Source: Scylla paramamosain (taxonomy: Eukaryota > Arthropoda > Malacostraca > Decapoda > Portunidae). Taken from it: a DNA stretch of 64,000 bases. Below, one piece after another: positions 20,791-33,299 of the stretch. A model generated the notes under the pieces. It saw nothing but the letters and a program-made list of their open reading frames with translations, had not been told where the DNA came from and did no database searches. The stretch spans positions 17,316,615-17,380,614 of the forward strand of contig NC_087180.1 in NCBI RefSeq assembly GCF_035594125.1. Direction: 5' to 3'. The translations under genes and the position numbers were made by a program. The first letter of the stretch is position 1. Each line of letters begins with the position of its first letter.

Positions 20791-22720
20791 GGGCCCAGTG
20801 GTGCCATGAACGCAAAACCATCTGTGCCTGTCTCCTGCACGGCGTGGTGTGGCGTGGCGGGGCGGGCCGCAGAGTAAAGTAAAGGCAGATGGAGACAGAA
20901 TACAGCTGAGTAAAAAAGACTAGAGATGCATGGAACAATCACTGTGTGTTGCAACCTTCTGATTGATTTGATGGGCGCGCGCTCGGAGCCTCGGGGCGTG
21001 AATCATATGAGAGCAGCACAGGGACAACCTTCACCCACCATTACTGCGATGAGACTGACACGTATTTTTAAATTAACTGGTTTCCAAGGATGATTTTCAA
21101 ATGCCAAAGAGATTAGTCAGGTATTTCTTCCTAGTGGTGATGCATAATTTTTTGCTAAACTATTACTAAAAAGTGTAGCATTCAAGGACTTGAAGAAAGA
21201 CTTAAAGTAGCGATGCGTGAGAGAGCAACACGTGATAAACACACAAGCCAATAATACGCTGTCAGTGTTTAAAGAAGGACGTTTAGCGGAATGAATGTGC
21301 TTGGTGTTAAGTGGTTCATTTTTAGGGTATTTATCTCACACTGTCTATGATACCAAGGAAGCAAAAGAGGATGTACCAGAGAACATGACAGTGACGAGCG
21401 TTAGCGGCAGCCGATGATGGGCAGGAGAGAAAATACATCTTCCCTAAACACAAATGGGGCAAAGAACAAAGGAGTGAGGCAGCAGTACTTCTCTCGCAAT
21501 AAAGGAGAAGGAACAGAGGGCGAGGCAGCAGCGGTAGTCATCACTGAACGAGGAACGAAGGGACCAAACTGCAGTACTCAACTCCCTACATGGACCGAGG
21601 CACAAAGGAATCAGGCAATATTAGTTTTCGTTGCAGGAAAAGACGAGGGATGAAGGAACAAGCCAGCATTAGATTTCACGCTTTCACAGCAAGTTACGAC
21701 CAACAAATGAACAAACAGCCAGCACGCATCGGCACGCCCTCTTCAGATAACATTCGGGAAGCAAGGAAGGTAAAAAAAAAATAAATAAAAGCTTCACATG
21801 CAGAGTTCAAAGCTGCATGCACAAAACGAACCTGCAGGCGAGAAACGGAATGAAAAATGTAGAACTGGAGTCATTTAAGGAATGAACACACATTCCTTTC
21901 CCGAGACACTTCCCTCTCTCCTTCCTGTCACTAATTTTTCACCTGTCCTCTCCGACGCTTTCAAGGGAACGAGGAGGAGGAGGAGGAGGAGGAGGAGGAG
22001 GAGGTACAAGGCGACACGAGGGAGTAATGAACGAGCGACACGAGTACAGGAAGGCAGGCGTTCGTCACAGGGCGCGGCGCAGGTGGGAACAATGCATTGT
22101 CATCCCGAGGTGCTCAACACGATAATGAGATTAGCAGCAACAAGCCGCCGCCTCGAAATGGAGGGCGAATAGAGGCGCGCTGAACGAGGCAACGTACAAG
22201 GCAACACCCGGCACCGAGGTATTCCTCCGCCACTCATTTCCGTGCAGGTAATTTGCTGTTAATTCATTACCTGGGGTGGATTAATTACCTGTATGATTAG
22301 GAAAGAAACTAGAATCCTTATCGCTCACGGTGGATATTAGTTTGCCTTGAATCGGGAAGCGGAGGAGGCAGAGCGCGGGAGTGGATGAGAGAAACCGTAA
22401 TTATGATGAATACATAACGAACAGCATTAGCTTATCGCCTTTATATGTCCTCGCAGCGGCTGTCTGCTGTGGAGAGGAGAGGCAGTGAATAAGACAGCAA
22501 TACCTCTCGTCCTCCACGCTCCTGATATGTTTGGTGCTGACTCAACGCTCCGCCCTTTGTGTCCCTTTGGCTGAGCTCCACGCCGCCGCCACACGCTCTC
22601 GCTGACTCCCTCAACATCTCTACAAAATTATACTTGTTGCAGTGGCGGGGACGGATCGATACGCGCAACAGGCAGCCCGAGGGAAGCCAAGTTAGTGATG
22701 TAGCGCGGGGAGCCAACAGG

Positions 22721-22724
<4 letters not shown>
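20791..22724. other. Intergenic unique sequence
   Basis: Contains repeat family B copy 1 (21796-21962), (GGA)n 21971-22004 and otherwise unique DNA. Open frames up to ~100 codons are of random composition and lack splice support. Confidence 0.45.
21796..21962 (+). repeat. Dispersed repeat family B, copy 1
   Basis: Shares with 24837-25020 the blocks AGTTCAAAG, AAACGAAC, GAAAAATG, the conserved CATTTAAGGAATGA, CACATTCCTT, and TTTTTC(A/G)CCTGTCCT, CTTTC. Confidence 0.65.

Positions 22725-22809
<85 letters not shown>
22725..22809. repeat. (GA)n microsatellite
   Basis: 85 bp, uninterrupted, followed by (GT)4. Confidence 0.97.
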
Positions 22810-22811
<2 letters not shown>

Positions 22812-24195
22812 TGTGTGTGACTTTAGTTCATCTCAATTTCTTTCAAAAACTGCAACCACCACCACTAACACCACAACAACAACAACAAAAAAACAGCAAC
22901 AACAACAACAACATCTTCCTTCCTTTTCAACTTTCAGGAACGCCAAATTAGAGGACTTTTCTTTTCTTTTCTGTTCTTTTCTTTCTCGTCTTATCTCTGT
23001 ACCTTCAGCTGACCTCACTCACGCATAAAAAAAAAGACAAAGAAAGAAAGAAAGAAAGAAAAAAAACAATAACAATAACAACAAGACTTCCACAGCAAAC
23101 TATATAACCCAAGTACAAAAAAACAAGAAAAAAAAAAGAAGTAACAAAATTGAAATATAAATAAAACAGGATAAAATCAACCACAATCTCACTTACAACC
23201 TTATCCCATTCACTCTCCTAACATGTTATTTACCCTCATCACTTTGAGCGGCGACCCCAGAGGACCTCCCCGTTCCCTCCAACCACCAAGGGAATGGGGG
23301 AGAAGCTGAGGTTACCGAGAGAGGGGAAGAAAGGATAGGAGGAGAAAGGAGAAGAGGAGAAGGGGAAAAAAAAAGAGAAGTAATGCTTTTGAGGGAAGAG
23401 AGGATAGGAAACTAGGGGAATAGGAAAGGTTAGATAGTAAAAGAAGAAGAAAAGAGAGGAGAAGTGGAAGTGAGGATATGTGGAGTAAGGGGAAATGGAG
23501 GAGTGAAGAGAGAGGGGAGAGAAGGAAAGTGGAAGAAGAAGAGAAGGAAGAAAAGGAAACAGAAGAAAGATGGAGTTAGAGGAAAGACGGAAGGGAGAAA
23601 GAGGAGAAGTGGAGGAGAAGGAGGAAGAGGAAATAGGAAGAATAGGAAAAGAGGTGAAACAAGACGAAAGAAGAGGGAAGAAAACAATGCAATAGGAAAA
23701 AAAGAAGGGAGAAAGATTGGGGAATGAAGTAAAGAAAGACAGTAAAGTGGGCGAGGAAGGAGAAAGGGGGAAGGGGAAGGGGGGTGGAGAGAGGAAGAAA
23801 ACCATTACCTCCCTCGGACGTAAACGTTACCCTTGGGAGTCACTGGGCCACTAATGCTTCCTTCATGCCCTGACGACACCTCAGGAGGAACACCCCCATC
23901 ACCCCATCACCCCAACCTCCACACCCAACACCATCCCAAGCATTGCACTCAACCATCCCCTAATCTCCACCTACCTCTCTCCTCCTCCTCCTCCTCCTCC
24001 TCCTCGTCCTTCTCCTTAGAGTAATGAAAAGACGAGTGTTCAATCTTCAGGTGGTAATAGCCAACTTGGGAAAAGGCTTTGCTAACTACTACAATGCTTT
24101 TTAGGGTATTTAAAGTTCCGTATTACCTCTTACTTACTTATCAATCCAGGTGTGTGTGTGTGTATTTAGGGACCTAATGGCTATTCTAGTTTATT

Positions 24196-24246
<51 letters not shown>

Positions 24247-24836
24247 TTACAAATCTTTCCCTGTATAGTCAAAATATAGACAAAAAAAAAACTACACTAA
24301 TAAAGCAAAATATGAAAGTCCACCTTGAATTTGTCCTTGTAGATTGCTGACACATGAACACGGCTTGATTATAAAAGAAAATGGGAAATAAATTACAGTA
24401 CGATTATAAAAAAAAAAAAAAAAACAGAAAACGTGATATTTCGAGCAGGTCTAAAGGACACGCGGAATTCTGAGGCAATCGGCAGGCGACCCCCAAAAAA
24501 ACAGAATGTGTCTCGTGTTTATGGCGAAGGGAGGTAAAGGCTGGCCAAATATTGCTCCCTCCTCCACGTCCATGTTTGTTTTGGCTCGTTTGAGTGTTAT
24601 CTTGTGTGGCGGGTGTCCAGTGTCCGGGCAGTAAACACACACACGCACGGCTCTGGACTCGCGAGGGTTTGTATCTTTTTTTATTTAAAGAAAAATATAT
24701 GTTTAGACATGTCCCGGTCCGTGCGCTGTGCCTTGAAGGACCCGCTGACCAGGAGAAATTTTAAACTATTATTTCCAGTTTCTCTCCATCAGTAAAGTTA
24801 TCCCTCCATCCAAGTAACAGAGGGAAAGATGCGAGT
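22810..24836. other. Intergenic, purine-rich block and simple repeats
   Basis: Includes (AAC)n 22870-22912, (AAAG)n 23036-23060, a ~540-bp purine-rich block (23270-23810), (CTC)n 23980-24004 and (CA)n 24199-24243. The 188-codon minus-strand frame over the purine block is a Ser/Phe/Pro/Leu translation of GA-rich DNA, not a gene. Confidence 0.6.
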
Positions 24837-25020
24837 TTTGCATTCAAAGTTCAAAGCGACTGGAAACGAACTCCCGAGGCTGAGGAAAAATGCACAAGTG
24901 GAGCCATTTAAGGAATGAGCATACATTCCTTCCTTCCTGCAGCACCTCCCTGTCTCCCTCGCTCCCTCTCGCCCTCTCCTGTCCTGTCCGCATTTTTCGC
25001 CTGTCCTGCCTGAGTCTTTC
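24837..25020 (+). repeat. Dispersed repeat family B, copy 2
   Basis: Second copy, same orientation, 3 kb from copy 1, with extra pyrimidine-rich sequence in the middle. Confidence 0.65.
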
Positions 25021-25230
25021 TCCCGCTTGTCTCGTATATACAATTCCCCGCCTCTTATCTCTCTTAAATTCTTGTCAACCTCCCCATTTTTTAATTACCA
25101 TCATTTACTGCTGCCGCGCGCGACACGTCCTGTCCGCAGCGGCAGTGTGCGGGAAGGTGCGGGCCGGAGTGACTCCCCAAGTGGCGGCAGGTGTGGGGCA
25201 CGGCACACTGCGGCTGGCTGTTCATTGATC

Positions 25231-25232
<2 letters not shown>

Positions 25233-25271
<39 letters not shown>
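25233..25271. repeat. (GT)n microsatellite
   Basis: 39 bp, followed by degenerate (CATA)n 25314-25400 and (ACAG)-rich DNA to 25480. Confidence 0.95.
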
Positions 25272-25272
<1 letters not shown>

Positions 25273-25585
25273 CGGATATGCAAGCGCAAATACAGATATA
25301 CTCGCACAGATGAACATACATACATACACACATACATACATGCATACATACATACGAGTACATACATACGTACAAACACTGCATACATACATACAGATAG
25401 ACACACTGACAGATAGACTAACATATCGACAGACGGACGGACATGCTGACAGACAGGTGGACAGACAAACAAACACACAGAGAGAATTACTGAGTGAGTG
25501 TGAAGCAAAACAACCTGATAATTGCTGGGAAGGGAAAACTGTGGAGTGAAAAATGTGCATAACAAAAACTGAAACACCAAATGAA

Positions 25586-25685
<100 letters not shown>

Positions 25686-25781
25686 AGTAAAACAAGAAAA
25701 AATAAAATTAAATGAACACACATGACAAAAATACATTAATTGGTTTGTGTTTGGAAGTCTGATAAGTTAAATGTGTTATTT

Positions 25782-25782
<1 letters not shown>

Positions 25783-25860
<78 letters not shown>
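25783..25860. repeat. (GA)n microsatellite
   Basis: 78 bp, uninterrupted; (CA)n follows at 25919-25947. Confidence 0.97.
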
Positions 25861-25862
<2 letters not shown>

Positions 25863-25947
25863 CTGACTATTGAAACATCTAAATAAGGGTTCGAATTCTG
25901 CTCTCACTAAGCTAAGAGACCACACACACACACACACACACACACCT

Positions 25948-27155
25948 GTTATTTGCCACATTTAACCTGTAGAGATGTCATGAAGTACACGGTCAATTCG
26001 GCTCTGCAACAGGTAACCACACACACCTGATCACCACCACCACCACCAATACCACCATCACCACCACGTCTGATACCAAACCCATCCAATGCTCACGGCT
26101 GAAGAAAAATCCTTACAGTTTATTTTTCCGTTCACCTTCCCTACTTCCCGTTCCACCCATCCACCTTGCCCCGCTTCGTCCACTAACACTCGCTTGGGTC
26201 TGTCTGTCCACTTAGATTCTCTCAGCCCCGCCCCGTTTCTCTCCACTCTGCCTCCGTACGAGTATGTCTGCACCTCTCTCCACCCTGGTTTCATCTTTCT
26301 CCGTCCCTCTCTCCATCCTTATTTATCCCTTTCCACCCTGTCTCCATTTCTCTTCGTCTGTTCACTCCCTCTCCACTCCTTTTCCTCTCCTTTCCATCCC
26401 TCTCAACCCCACTCTCCTTCCCTCTCCATACACCCCTACCCTTCCACCCCGCTCCCCATCAAGCTATTCCGCCCCTGTCCCTACCCTCCCACCGCCCTTC
26501 GCCTGCAGCACAAGCCAGCACGCCTATACGGAGCCCACCACTACCCCAACACAACCCCCAGTGTCTATAACAGCTGCCGCCGAAACCACCGCTGCTGTCT
26601 AATTGCAGACTCGTTAACTCGTTATGATAATTACCGCGCATTGTGGCGAAAGGGTTAAAGGGTTCTAGCTCCCCCCCTCTTCCCTTATCTCACTAACTAT
26701 ATCCCATTATCAAGCTTCTCTCCGTCCTTCCCCCTTCAATATGTATACCCACTTCGCAGCACGCCTCCCTCTCTCCCTCTCTCTCTCTCTCCTTGCCCTC
26801 CCCCTCCTCCCACAACCTTCCGCCTTCCCATCGCCTTAGTTGCTTCAGTAATGCTTTCTCCTTTACTCCAATAATGCTGTTGCTCTCGTGCACCACCGCC
26901 ACCACTTACACTATTGTCTAATTCACCACCACCACCACCGCTACTACTGTTACCACTACCGCCACCAGTGCCATCATTAACAACTATAACATCAACATCT
27001 ACAACAAAAACGAGAGGATAAAGTGAAAAGGCAAAGAAATATGAATAAAAGCAGGCTCACTCCCACCCACCAAATTAACATGCAAAAGAGAAAGAAAAGT
27101 AAGAAAGAAGGAAAAAGAAACACTGCGTCTGAACCGAAGCCTATCCTGGAGGAAC

Positions 27156-27158
<3 letters not shown>
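25948..27158. other. Intergenic, pyrimidine-rich
   Basis: C/T-rich 26110-26480 and 26690-26820 with an open frame of low-complexity composition; (CAC)-rich patches at 26033-26066 and 26892-26975. No gene seen. Confidence 0.5.

Positions 27159-27216
<58 letters not shown>
27159..27216. repeat. (GA)n microsatellite
   Basis: 58 bp, uninterrupted. Confidence 0.97.
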
Positions 27217-27218
<2 letters not shown>

Positions 27219-27779
27219 CAGCACGTTGATAAGCTTTTTTATTTTCTTATTTTATTTTCTGATATACCCAACAATCTATAGGCACCGTACTCACGAAGCT
27301 GTCTTAGCAAGTCTCAAATTCCAGAAATCGAGGGAACTGTTGACGAAGAGACACTGGGAAACAGAAGGGAAGTTCTCGGTCTCGGTCTGGGCTCGTCATG
27401 TTTTCATGGTGGGCGCTCTGAAGGGGGCTGGAAACATCGATTTATTTAAGAATTATTTAAAAACATTTTTCAGGTTATCTATGTATTTTCTTGGTTAATT
27501 ATGGCTTTTCCTCACGTCACAGTCTGGAAACAGCCGAAAGTTAAGCTAAATATTGAAGTACAGACATGCAGAGAGGCAGGAAAAATGTGCGTCTCGGCCC
27601 TTATATTTACGTAACGTAATTCATTTTGAAAATCGCGAGAAGAAAGAAGAGGCGCAGACTGGAATGCACTACATTTTCTGACTTGCCATATACTTTAACT
27701 AATTCCAAAAATATAAAAAGATGACCGAATCCAGTAATAATAACGAAAACTCCAAATCACTACCTGTAAATTTTACGAA

Positions 27780-28210
27780 CGGGGCCACAAATAAATGCTA
27801 ATATCGAAAAGGAAAACACAGCCACACTAGATTATATTACATATTCTTAATACAAAAAATTTTTACTTTCCACATGAATAAGGAAAACACAGATTCTTCG
27901 TCATATAAAAGAAATAATTTTTCAAATCAAGCAACGGGCTAACCTTATATTTGAAAATACGAGGAGATAGACTAGATTTTATTGGATATTATTACTTGGT
28001 ATATGTTTCTCATATTTTTTAAGTCTTATAATAAAACACCAAACCAATCCTAGGCGAGCTAATAAGAAAAAAGTTAAAATAAATAGAATGCCGAATTCGT
28101 TATTATTTCGAGAAACAAAAACACAGCTAGACTAGATCTTATTATGGATTATAAGTTGTTATGTATTTGTAATAATAAATCAAATATCAAAACAATGCCA
28201 ACTCCTTTAA
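27780..28210 (+). repeat. Three-unit AT-rich degenerate array, ~150-bp period
   Basis: ACTAGATTwTATT-type anchors at 27826, 27971 and 28131 (periods 145 and 160). AACACAGCyA precedes the anchor in units 1 and 3, and TTGGTATATG / AAGTTGTTATG follow it. Confidence 0.6.
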
Positions 28211-28502
28211 TTAAAAAGAACAGAATGGTGATATAGCGCCGAGATGTTTTTTTTACTACTCTCCTCCGTAGCTTCTCCACCTCTTCACCCCCCCTCATTG
28301 CCCCGTTCACCCCTCCACCTCTTCCACTTCTTCTTCTCCTACACACTCGAGTTAAGAAACCACCTGAAAACACATGAAAAATCCTGTAAATTATGCTAAA
28401 TATTGACGGGGAGGGACGGGAAAGTGTTATCTTACCAGCGGCTAGGTGGGACGGGGCTTCGTGGGACTCGACGGAACTGGACGGTACGCGGCGCCAAGGA
28501 TA

Positions 28503-28563
28503 GTGTGTGTGTGTGTGTGTGTGTGTGCCTACCTGCCCTGTGTGTGTGTGTGTGTGTGTGTGT
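28503..28563. repeat. Split (GT)n microsatellite
   Basis: Two (GT) arrays (28503-28526 and 28540-28563) flanking CCTACCTGCCCT. Confidence 0.93.
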
Positions 28564-28614
28564 GCCGCCGATTAGAAACGAGTCACAAAGCTGCCACTTA
28601 GTACACCTTGTGGA

Positions 28615-28990
28615 CAATGAATGGATGAGTGGATGGATTAGTGGATGGTTGTGCAGTTGAATGGGTAGGTAATGTGCAGTGGATGATGGCAGGGTGGATG
28701 GGCTGGTAGGTGATCGGTTTGGTGAGTGCTTGTGGGTGGGTTAGTGGGTAGGAGACGGGTGGATGGATGGGCGGGTGGCCCTGTAGGTAGTGTGTGGTGG
28801 GTGGATGGGTGGATGAGGTTGGGTATGTGGCTGGATGGGTAGGATGGGTAGGTGGGTGAGTGTGAGTCGGTGTGCAGATGGATTGAGTTACGACAAAGGG
28901 TGGGTGGATTGAGTGGGTGATATAGCTGAGTGGTTGAGTGGATGGGTGGCTGTGATTGAGTAAACAGTGGATGGGTTGGCAAACGGTATA
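28615..28990 (+). repeat. Degenerate GGAT/GGGT-rich minisatellite
   Basis: About 375 bp of imperfect GTGGATGGGTGG-like units, almost lacking C on the + strand. Minus-strand open frames are His/Pro/Thr-rich translations of it. Confidence 0.8.
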
Positions 28991-30362
28991 TTGGTGTGTG
29001 CGGATCCACATGCTGTCTTCACGTCGTCTGCGTTTTGAGCACCAAACATCCTGAGGCATATTTGCACCCAGGTTGATCTATCTCGTGGATTATCTGACCC
29101 AAGTACCATCCGCCCCAGCGCCAAGAGATTGTTGTTCTGTTAATGTTCCGTGCGTTTCAGTGGTGATGTGTTGATTCTACCTCTTGTCTCGTGTGTTCTT
29201 TTAGTGTTCCTTTCCCCCTCTGTTGCGTGTATGCGTGTTGTTCGTAAGGTCTTAGTTTCTCGAGTGTCTCTTCTTGCCTTTGTTTATGTTGCGTGTAGTG
29301 TTGTATGCTGTGTGGTTGAAATATCTATACAATTTTAATGGAAAACTTTTGAAGATTGCTAAGAATTTCATGCTGCCATTTTTTTTTCTTTTTTATTCAG
29401 CGGAGAGAAAAGAAGAGCAATATATTGAAGAAAAGAATGACAGCCAGCCAATGGTAGAAAACGGGAAAGAAGGAAATAATAGGTACGGAGAAAGGAGTGG
29501 CGAAAGAAAGAAAAAAGGAAAAATTAAAAAAAAAGGATAAAAAATGGAAAGGGAAGGCTGTAGTACTTTATAGCGCAGATATTGAACTATGAAGGCAATT
29601 TTTTTCCTTTCTCTCTCACTCGCTTTTTCCAGTTTCCAGTGTGTTGTGTTGCGTGCGATGTTTTGCGTTGCGTTCGTGTTCGTTTATTTCCCCTCCAGCG
29701 GCTACACCGATAGCGCTGCAGCCTCTAAACACGCTCGTAATGGCGGCCTGTGCTGGTTTATCGGGTTGTGTATATCGCCTTTCTGGCCTATTGCTGTCAT
29801 GCCTAGTGTCCGCACTTCTCCTTCCACGCCTTCAGCACCGCGTTAGTATTGATGTGTTGCTCCGTGTCACAATCCCCACAACCCCACAGCCTCTCAACAT
29901 CAGAATCCCAAAGCCTCAGAACCCGCTGTCGTTCACTCGATTGAGACTCATGATGAAATAAATCTCGTCTGTCCTTCGGTGTTTGAGTGAAATATTCGTA
30001 TTGTCTCTACCGTTAGGAACATGCACTCTCGAAAACCACCAGGAACTTCCATTACAGCCCAGCAGCCATATTATAGCGAGGAATGGTTTCAGAATTCGAG
30101 GCATAATGACGTGAGAGTCTTTGTGTCTGGGGTAAAATGTCTCGGTAATCAGGTCGAGGGTGACGAGTGGCGCGGCTCGTGGTGGATGCCTGGCCTGGAA
30201 ATGATGTAGTGTCGTTGGCTGTTACAATGCTCTCCAGGGCTCCGATGATACTCGTACCTCGGATAAAGCACCGTCATGAGGGTTTGCCGATATTCTCTAC
30301 AATTTTCTTCTCTTTTTAACACTACTATTCTCCTTGTGCGTTTTATCGTGTACGTGTTCACA
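28991..30362. other. Intergenic, T/G-rich then mixed
   Basis: T/G-rich 29140-29330, purine-rich 29400-29540, then GC-balanced sequence 29690-29960. A hydrophobic open frame starts at 29589 but coincides with a pyrimidine tract. No gene is called. Confidence 0.4.
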
Positions 30363-30458
30363 GGTAATTATGACGTGAATATGAAAGTGCCAAATGTATC
30401 AAACTGTAAAATTTGTGGGAAAATAACTGAAGGTGCTAAACATTACAGATTTTTTGGT
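30363..30458 (+). CDS. Candidate exon: nuclear-receptor-like zinc-finger start
   Basis: A pyrimidine-rich stretch ending TTCACAG at 30363 precedes an open frame reading GNYDVNMKVPNVSNCKICGK then ITEGAKHYRFFGG before TAA. CxxCG with a downstream G-x-(K)HY matches the first half of the C4 zinc finger of nuclear-receptor DNA-binding domains; the second CxxC half would be on another exon. The donor is weak (TTTG|GTGG or GGTG|GTTAAA), and I found no second half nearby on the + strand. This may be an orphan or decayed exon, or chance. Confidence 0.3.
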
Positions 30459-32168
30459 GGTTAAACTTAAAAAACTAACCAGATTTCAGGACTTTATCCC
30501 CGAAAGACTAACATGACAACGTGATCGTATCAACGTGATTCCTGTCCCTGCCCAGTTCCCCCTCGCCCCAACACCCACCGCTCACCCCCCCCTCACCCAT
30601 GTACCCACCACCTCCCATCACCCCTTGCACCCATCGCTACCACTCCTTCATTCGCCCACCGCTCTCCCTCGCCCCTGCACCCACCGCATCCCCTCCCTCA
30701 TTTGCCCACCACCGCTCCTCGCCGCCCACCCTCCCTGCGCCCCTTGCCTCCGCAGTGAATGTCCTCCAGGCCTCGCTGTTCGTCACGGCCTCAGGTAGAA
30801 AAGGTTAATTTTTGGCCAAGTTCCGTCCCGCCGCTTGGACGTGACTGTTGAGGCGAGCCAGCTACAGGCAAATGACGGGGCGGAGACTTTTTTCAGTGAG
30901 CCTCCGCTGTACGTGCGTAACATTTGCAGCGTTTTGTGCACTATTGGAAAAAGAGAGGATGACAGTCGTACGGGACAATTAATAAAAACTGGTATGCAAT
31001 AATGGAAACGTGAACACATTACATGAACACACTTGAAATATCACGTGCGTAGATACATTTATATTCCCTCCATGGCTGTAATTTATTTCATTCTCCAAAT
31101 GACACCCGGCGTGCTGCTGATGTTGATGGAAGGGATGCACCATGGCGACCAATGTGTGTGCGTGTGTTTATATAAATATATACTCATGTATATCACGCGC
31201 GAGCTGTATATCACACCATCGACCTTGCCTTCGATTGCAGGCGTACCGGGCAGCACCAGGGGCGGGAGGGCGGACCGTCCAGGCCTAAGGAAACAAACCC
31301 ACAGGCGCCTCAGCCCGAAGGGTAAAAAGTTTTGAGGAGGAGAAAGAATGTGACTGCCATGCTCTCAAGGGCTCCTGGAGTCGCACGCCCCAGACGGCAA
31401 CCAGAACACACTTTTATCTCAGACTGTAAGGTTGAAGAGACTCGCTTGCTATTTTTCCTCAGAGAGTCGCTCACTATTTTCCATCCATCCACCAAATATA
31501 AGATAAAAGATTAGCAAACACTCCTCTGAATCCCACGCGTCTGCTATCTGAGTGACGCGCCTCCTGGCCACCGCGCCGAGGAAGCGGCGGGGCTTCCTGC
31601 TGCACTGCTCCTGGCCTGGCTGAAAATAGCGAGGGAATGCGTGCAGGCGAGGGAGGGGTGCTGGTGTCACGGACCTGGAAGCATTGTACTCGTAGGCTAT
31701 GCAGGGTGAGACGGACGTGGGGGGTTAGAAAATGAGGCCAATGAAGTGAATCCCGAAGACGAGGAAAGCTTCTAACAACAAGTAATCAGGTAAACTCGAG
31801 CTAGAAAGTCATGTCTTTTCCACTCATCCTTCCACCTCTCCTGATTCTTGGTGGATTAAGTAATCGGCATGTAGAAGCCTCCATATGAAGGGCCGTGTTA
31901 GTGATGCATAATCTACTGGCGGATCAAACCAACTCGTACACGAACGAGTCAAACCACACTGTACTCTATAGAGCAAATGGTTTGATGCTTAGTACGAGGA
32001 TAAGACAAACCAAACACCACGGTACTCATGGTCACTGTCTTCCGCCACGCTTAACGGAGACACGTTGCGATGCCTTGGCTCAACACTTGACGATATTACC
32101 CCCTACAGCACACGTCGCTTTCCTCTCGCCTCACAGCTCTCACTCCACCTCCTCGACGTCTCCTTCAG
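30459..32168. other. Intergenic with C-rich block
   Basis: C-rich block 30541-30755 (CACCC/CCATC units). GC-rich segments at 31210-31330 and 31520-31690 contain acceptor-like and donor-like sites but no recognisable protein. Confidence 0.4.
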
Positions 32169-32264
32169 GGCACGTTAACATTACCATTACCATCACCATT
32201 AATGTTGATCTTAATGTTAATTTCGGTAACAGTTGCGAAGATGATGAGTGTACGACGCTTGCAG
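32169..32264 (+). CDS. Candidate 96-nt symmetrical exon
   Basis: A strong pyrimidine tract and CTCCTTCAG acceptor (ends 32168) and a GCAG|GTAAAT donor (32265) bound a 96-nt open segment of phase 1-1. It encodes HVNITITITINVDLNVNF then GNSCEDDECTTLA. The Ile-Thr stretch derives from a (CATTAC)-like simple repeat, which lowers confidence. No family recognised. Confidence 0.22.
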
Positions 32265-32585
32265 GTAAATGAAATACAAGTTGAACAGAAGATGAAGTTG
32301 AAAGAGGATGCGAAAGAAAACGGAGAGGAAAAGAAGTGATATGGTTCATGAGACAATGAAACAAACGAAGCATTGTAGAAAGGAAGACACAGACGAAAGA
32401 AATAATTACTATAAAAGCAAATCTTTCCACAAAACGTACAGAACAATGAACTTTTTTCTCTCTCCCCATTTTTTTCTCTCCTTTCATAAAACCGGAACCA
32501 ATTCTCGGAAGCGCAATAAGAAGGATGACTGAAGTGAACTTGTCCATACCGCGGATTAAAAAAAAAAAAACTCATGTGAAAAAGG

Positions 32586-32597
32586 AGAGAGAGAGAG

Positions 32598-32629
<32 letters not shown>

Positions 32630-32638
32630 AGTGAGAGA

Positions 32639-32671
<33 letters not shown>
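32586..32671. repeat. Interrupted (GA)n
   Basis: (GA)n broken by CGA, GTG and CGAA interruptions; AAGCG follows. Confidence 0.9.
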
Positions 32672-32674
<3 letters not shown>

Positions 32675-32772
32675 CGAGCTGATAACAATATCGTTATTGT
32701 AAACTGCATGTAAAATTTTGCACTTTCGTTATGAATCATACATGAGGTTTAATAAAAGACAGGCCTTTGCGA

Positions 32773-32792
32773 CACACACACACACACACACA

Positions 32793-32869
<77 letters not shown>

Positions 32870-32942
32870 ATTCGAAACATTTGAAGCCGTTTCGAACTTG
32901 GTTGAGACAATTTGGTAACACTGAGATAACAACATCTGAATA

Positions 32943-32986
<44 letters not shown>
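32773..32986. repeat. (CA)n-(GA)n with downstream inverted (CT)n
   Basis: (CA)n 32773-32793, (GA)n 32796-32868 (one GG slip), then (CT)n 32947-32986. The GA and CT arrays can pair over about 40 bp across a 78-bp loop. Confidence 0.9.
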
Positions 32987-32989
<3 letters not shown>

Positions 32990-33194
32990 TACCTGTCCCA
33001 CCGCCGTTCGTCAATTAAGAGCGAGTCACACCTAGGCGGGCAGGTGAGGGAGGCAGGGAAGCAGACCAGCAGCCGTAATGGCCTGTGTAGTCTGATGTCC
33101 TATGTAAATCTATGTAAATCTTACCCCGAGGCACAGCACAAAAACCCTACGGTCCTTCAACCACCACCACCATCACCACTTTCTAAGATCGTAA

Positions 33195-33231
33195 TGGTAG
33201 TGGTGGTGGTGGGTGGTGGTGGTGGTGGTGG
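33195..33231. repeat. (GGT)n trinucleotide array
   Basis: 37 bp with one extra G; (CTC)n follows at 33304-33330. Confidence 0.93.
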
Positions 33232-33299
33232 CATCAAGAACCGGAAGCGTTTGATAGAACCATTACCTTCCCCGCGCCTCATTTACTCCTCTATTCCTG

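Noticed and set aside
23239..23805. 188-codon minus-strand open frame
   Set aside because: Same reason: purine-rich + strand, no recognisable protein.
25885..25905. B-box-like GGTTCGAATTC suggesting a tRNA or SINE
   Set aside because: No cloverleaf, no A box and (GA)n immediately upstream.
29589..29846. Signal-peptide-like + frame
   Set aside because: Hydrophobic start comes from a pyrimidine tract; downstream sequence has no domain or splice evidence.
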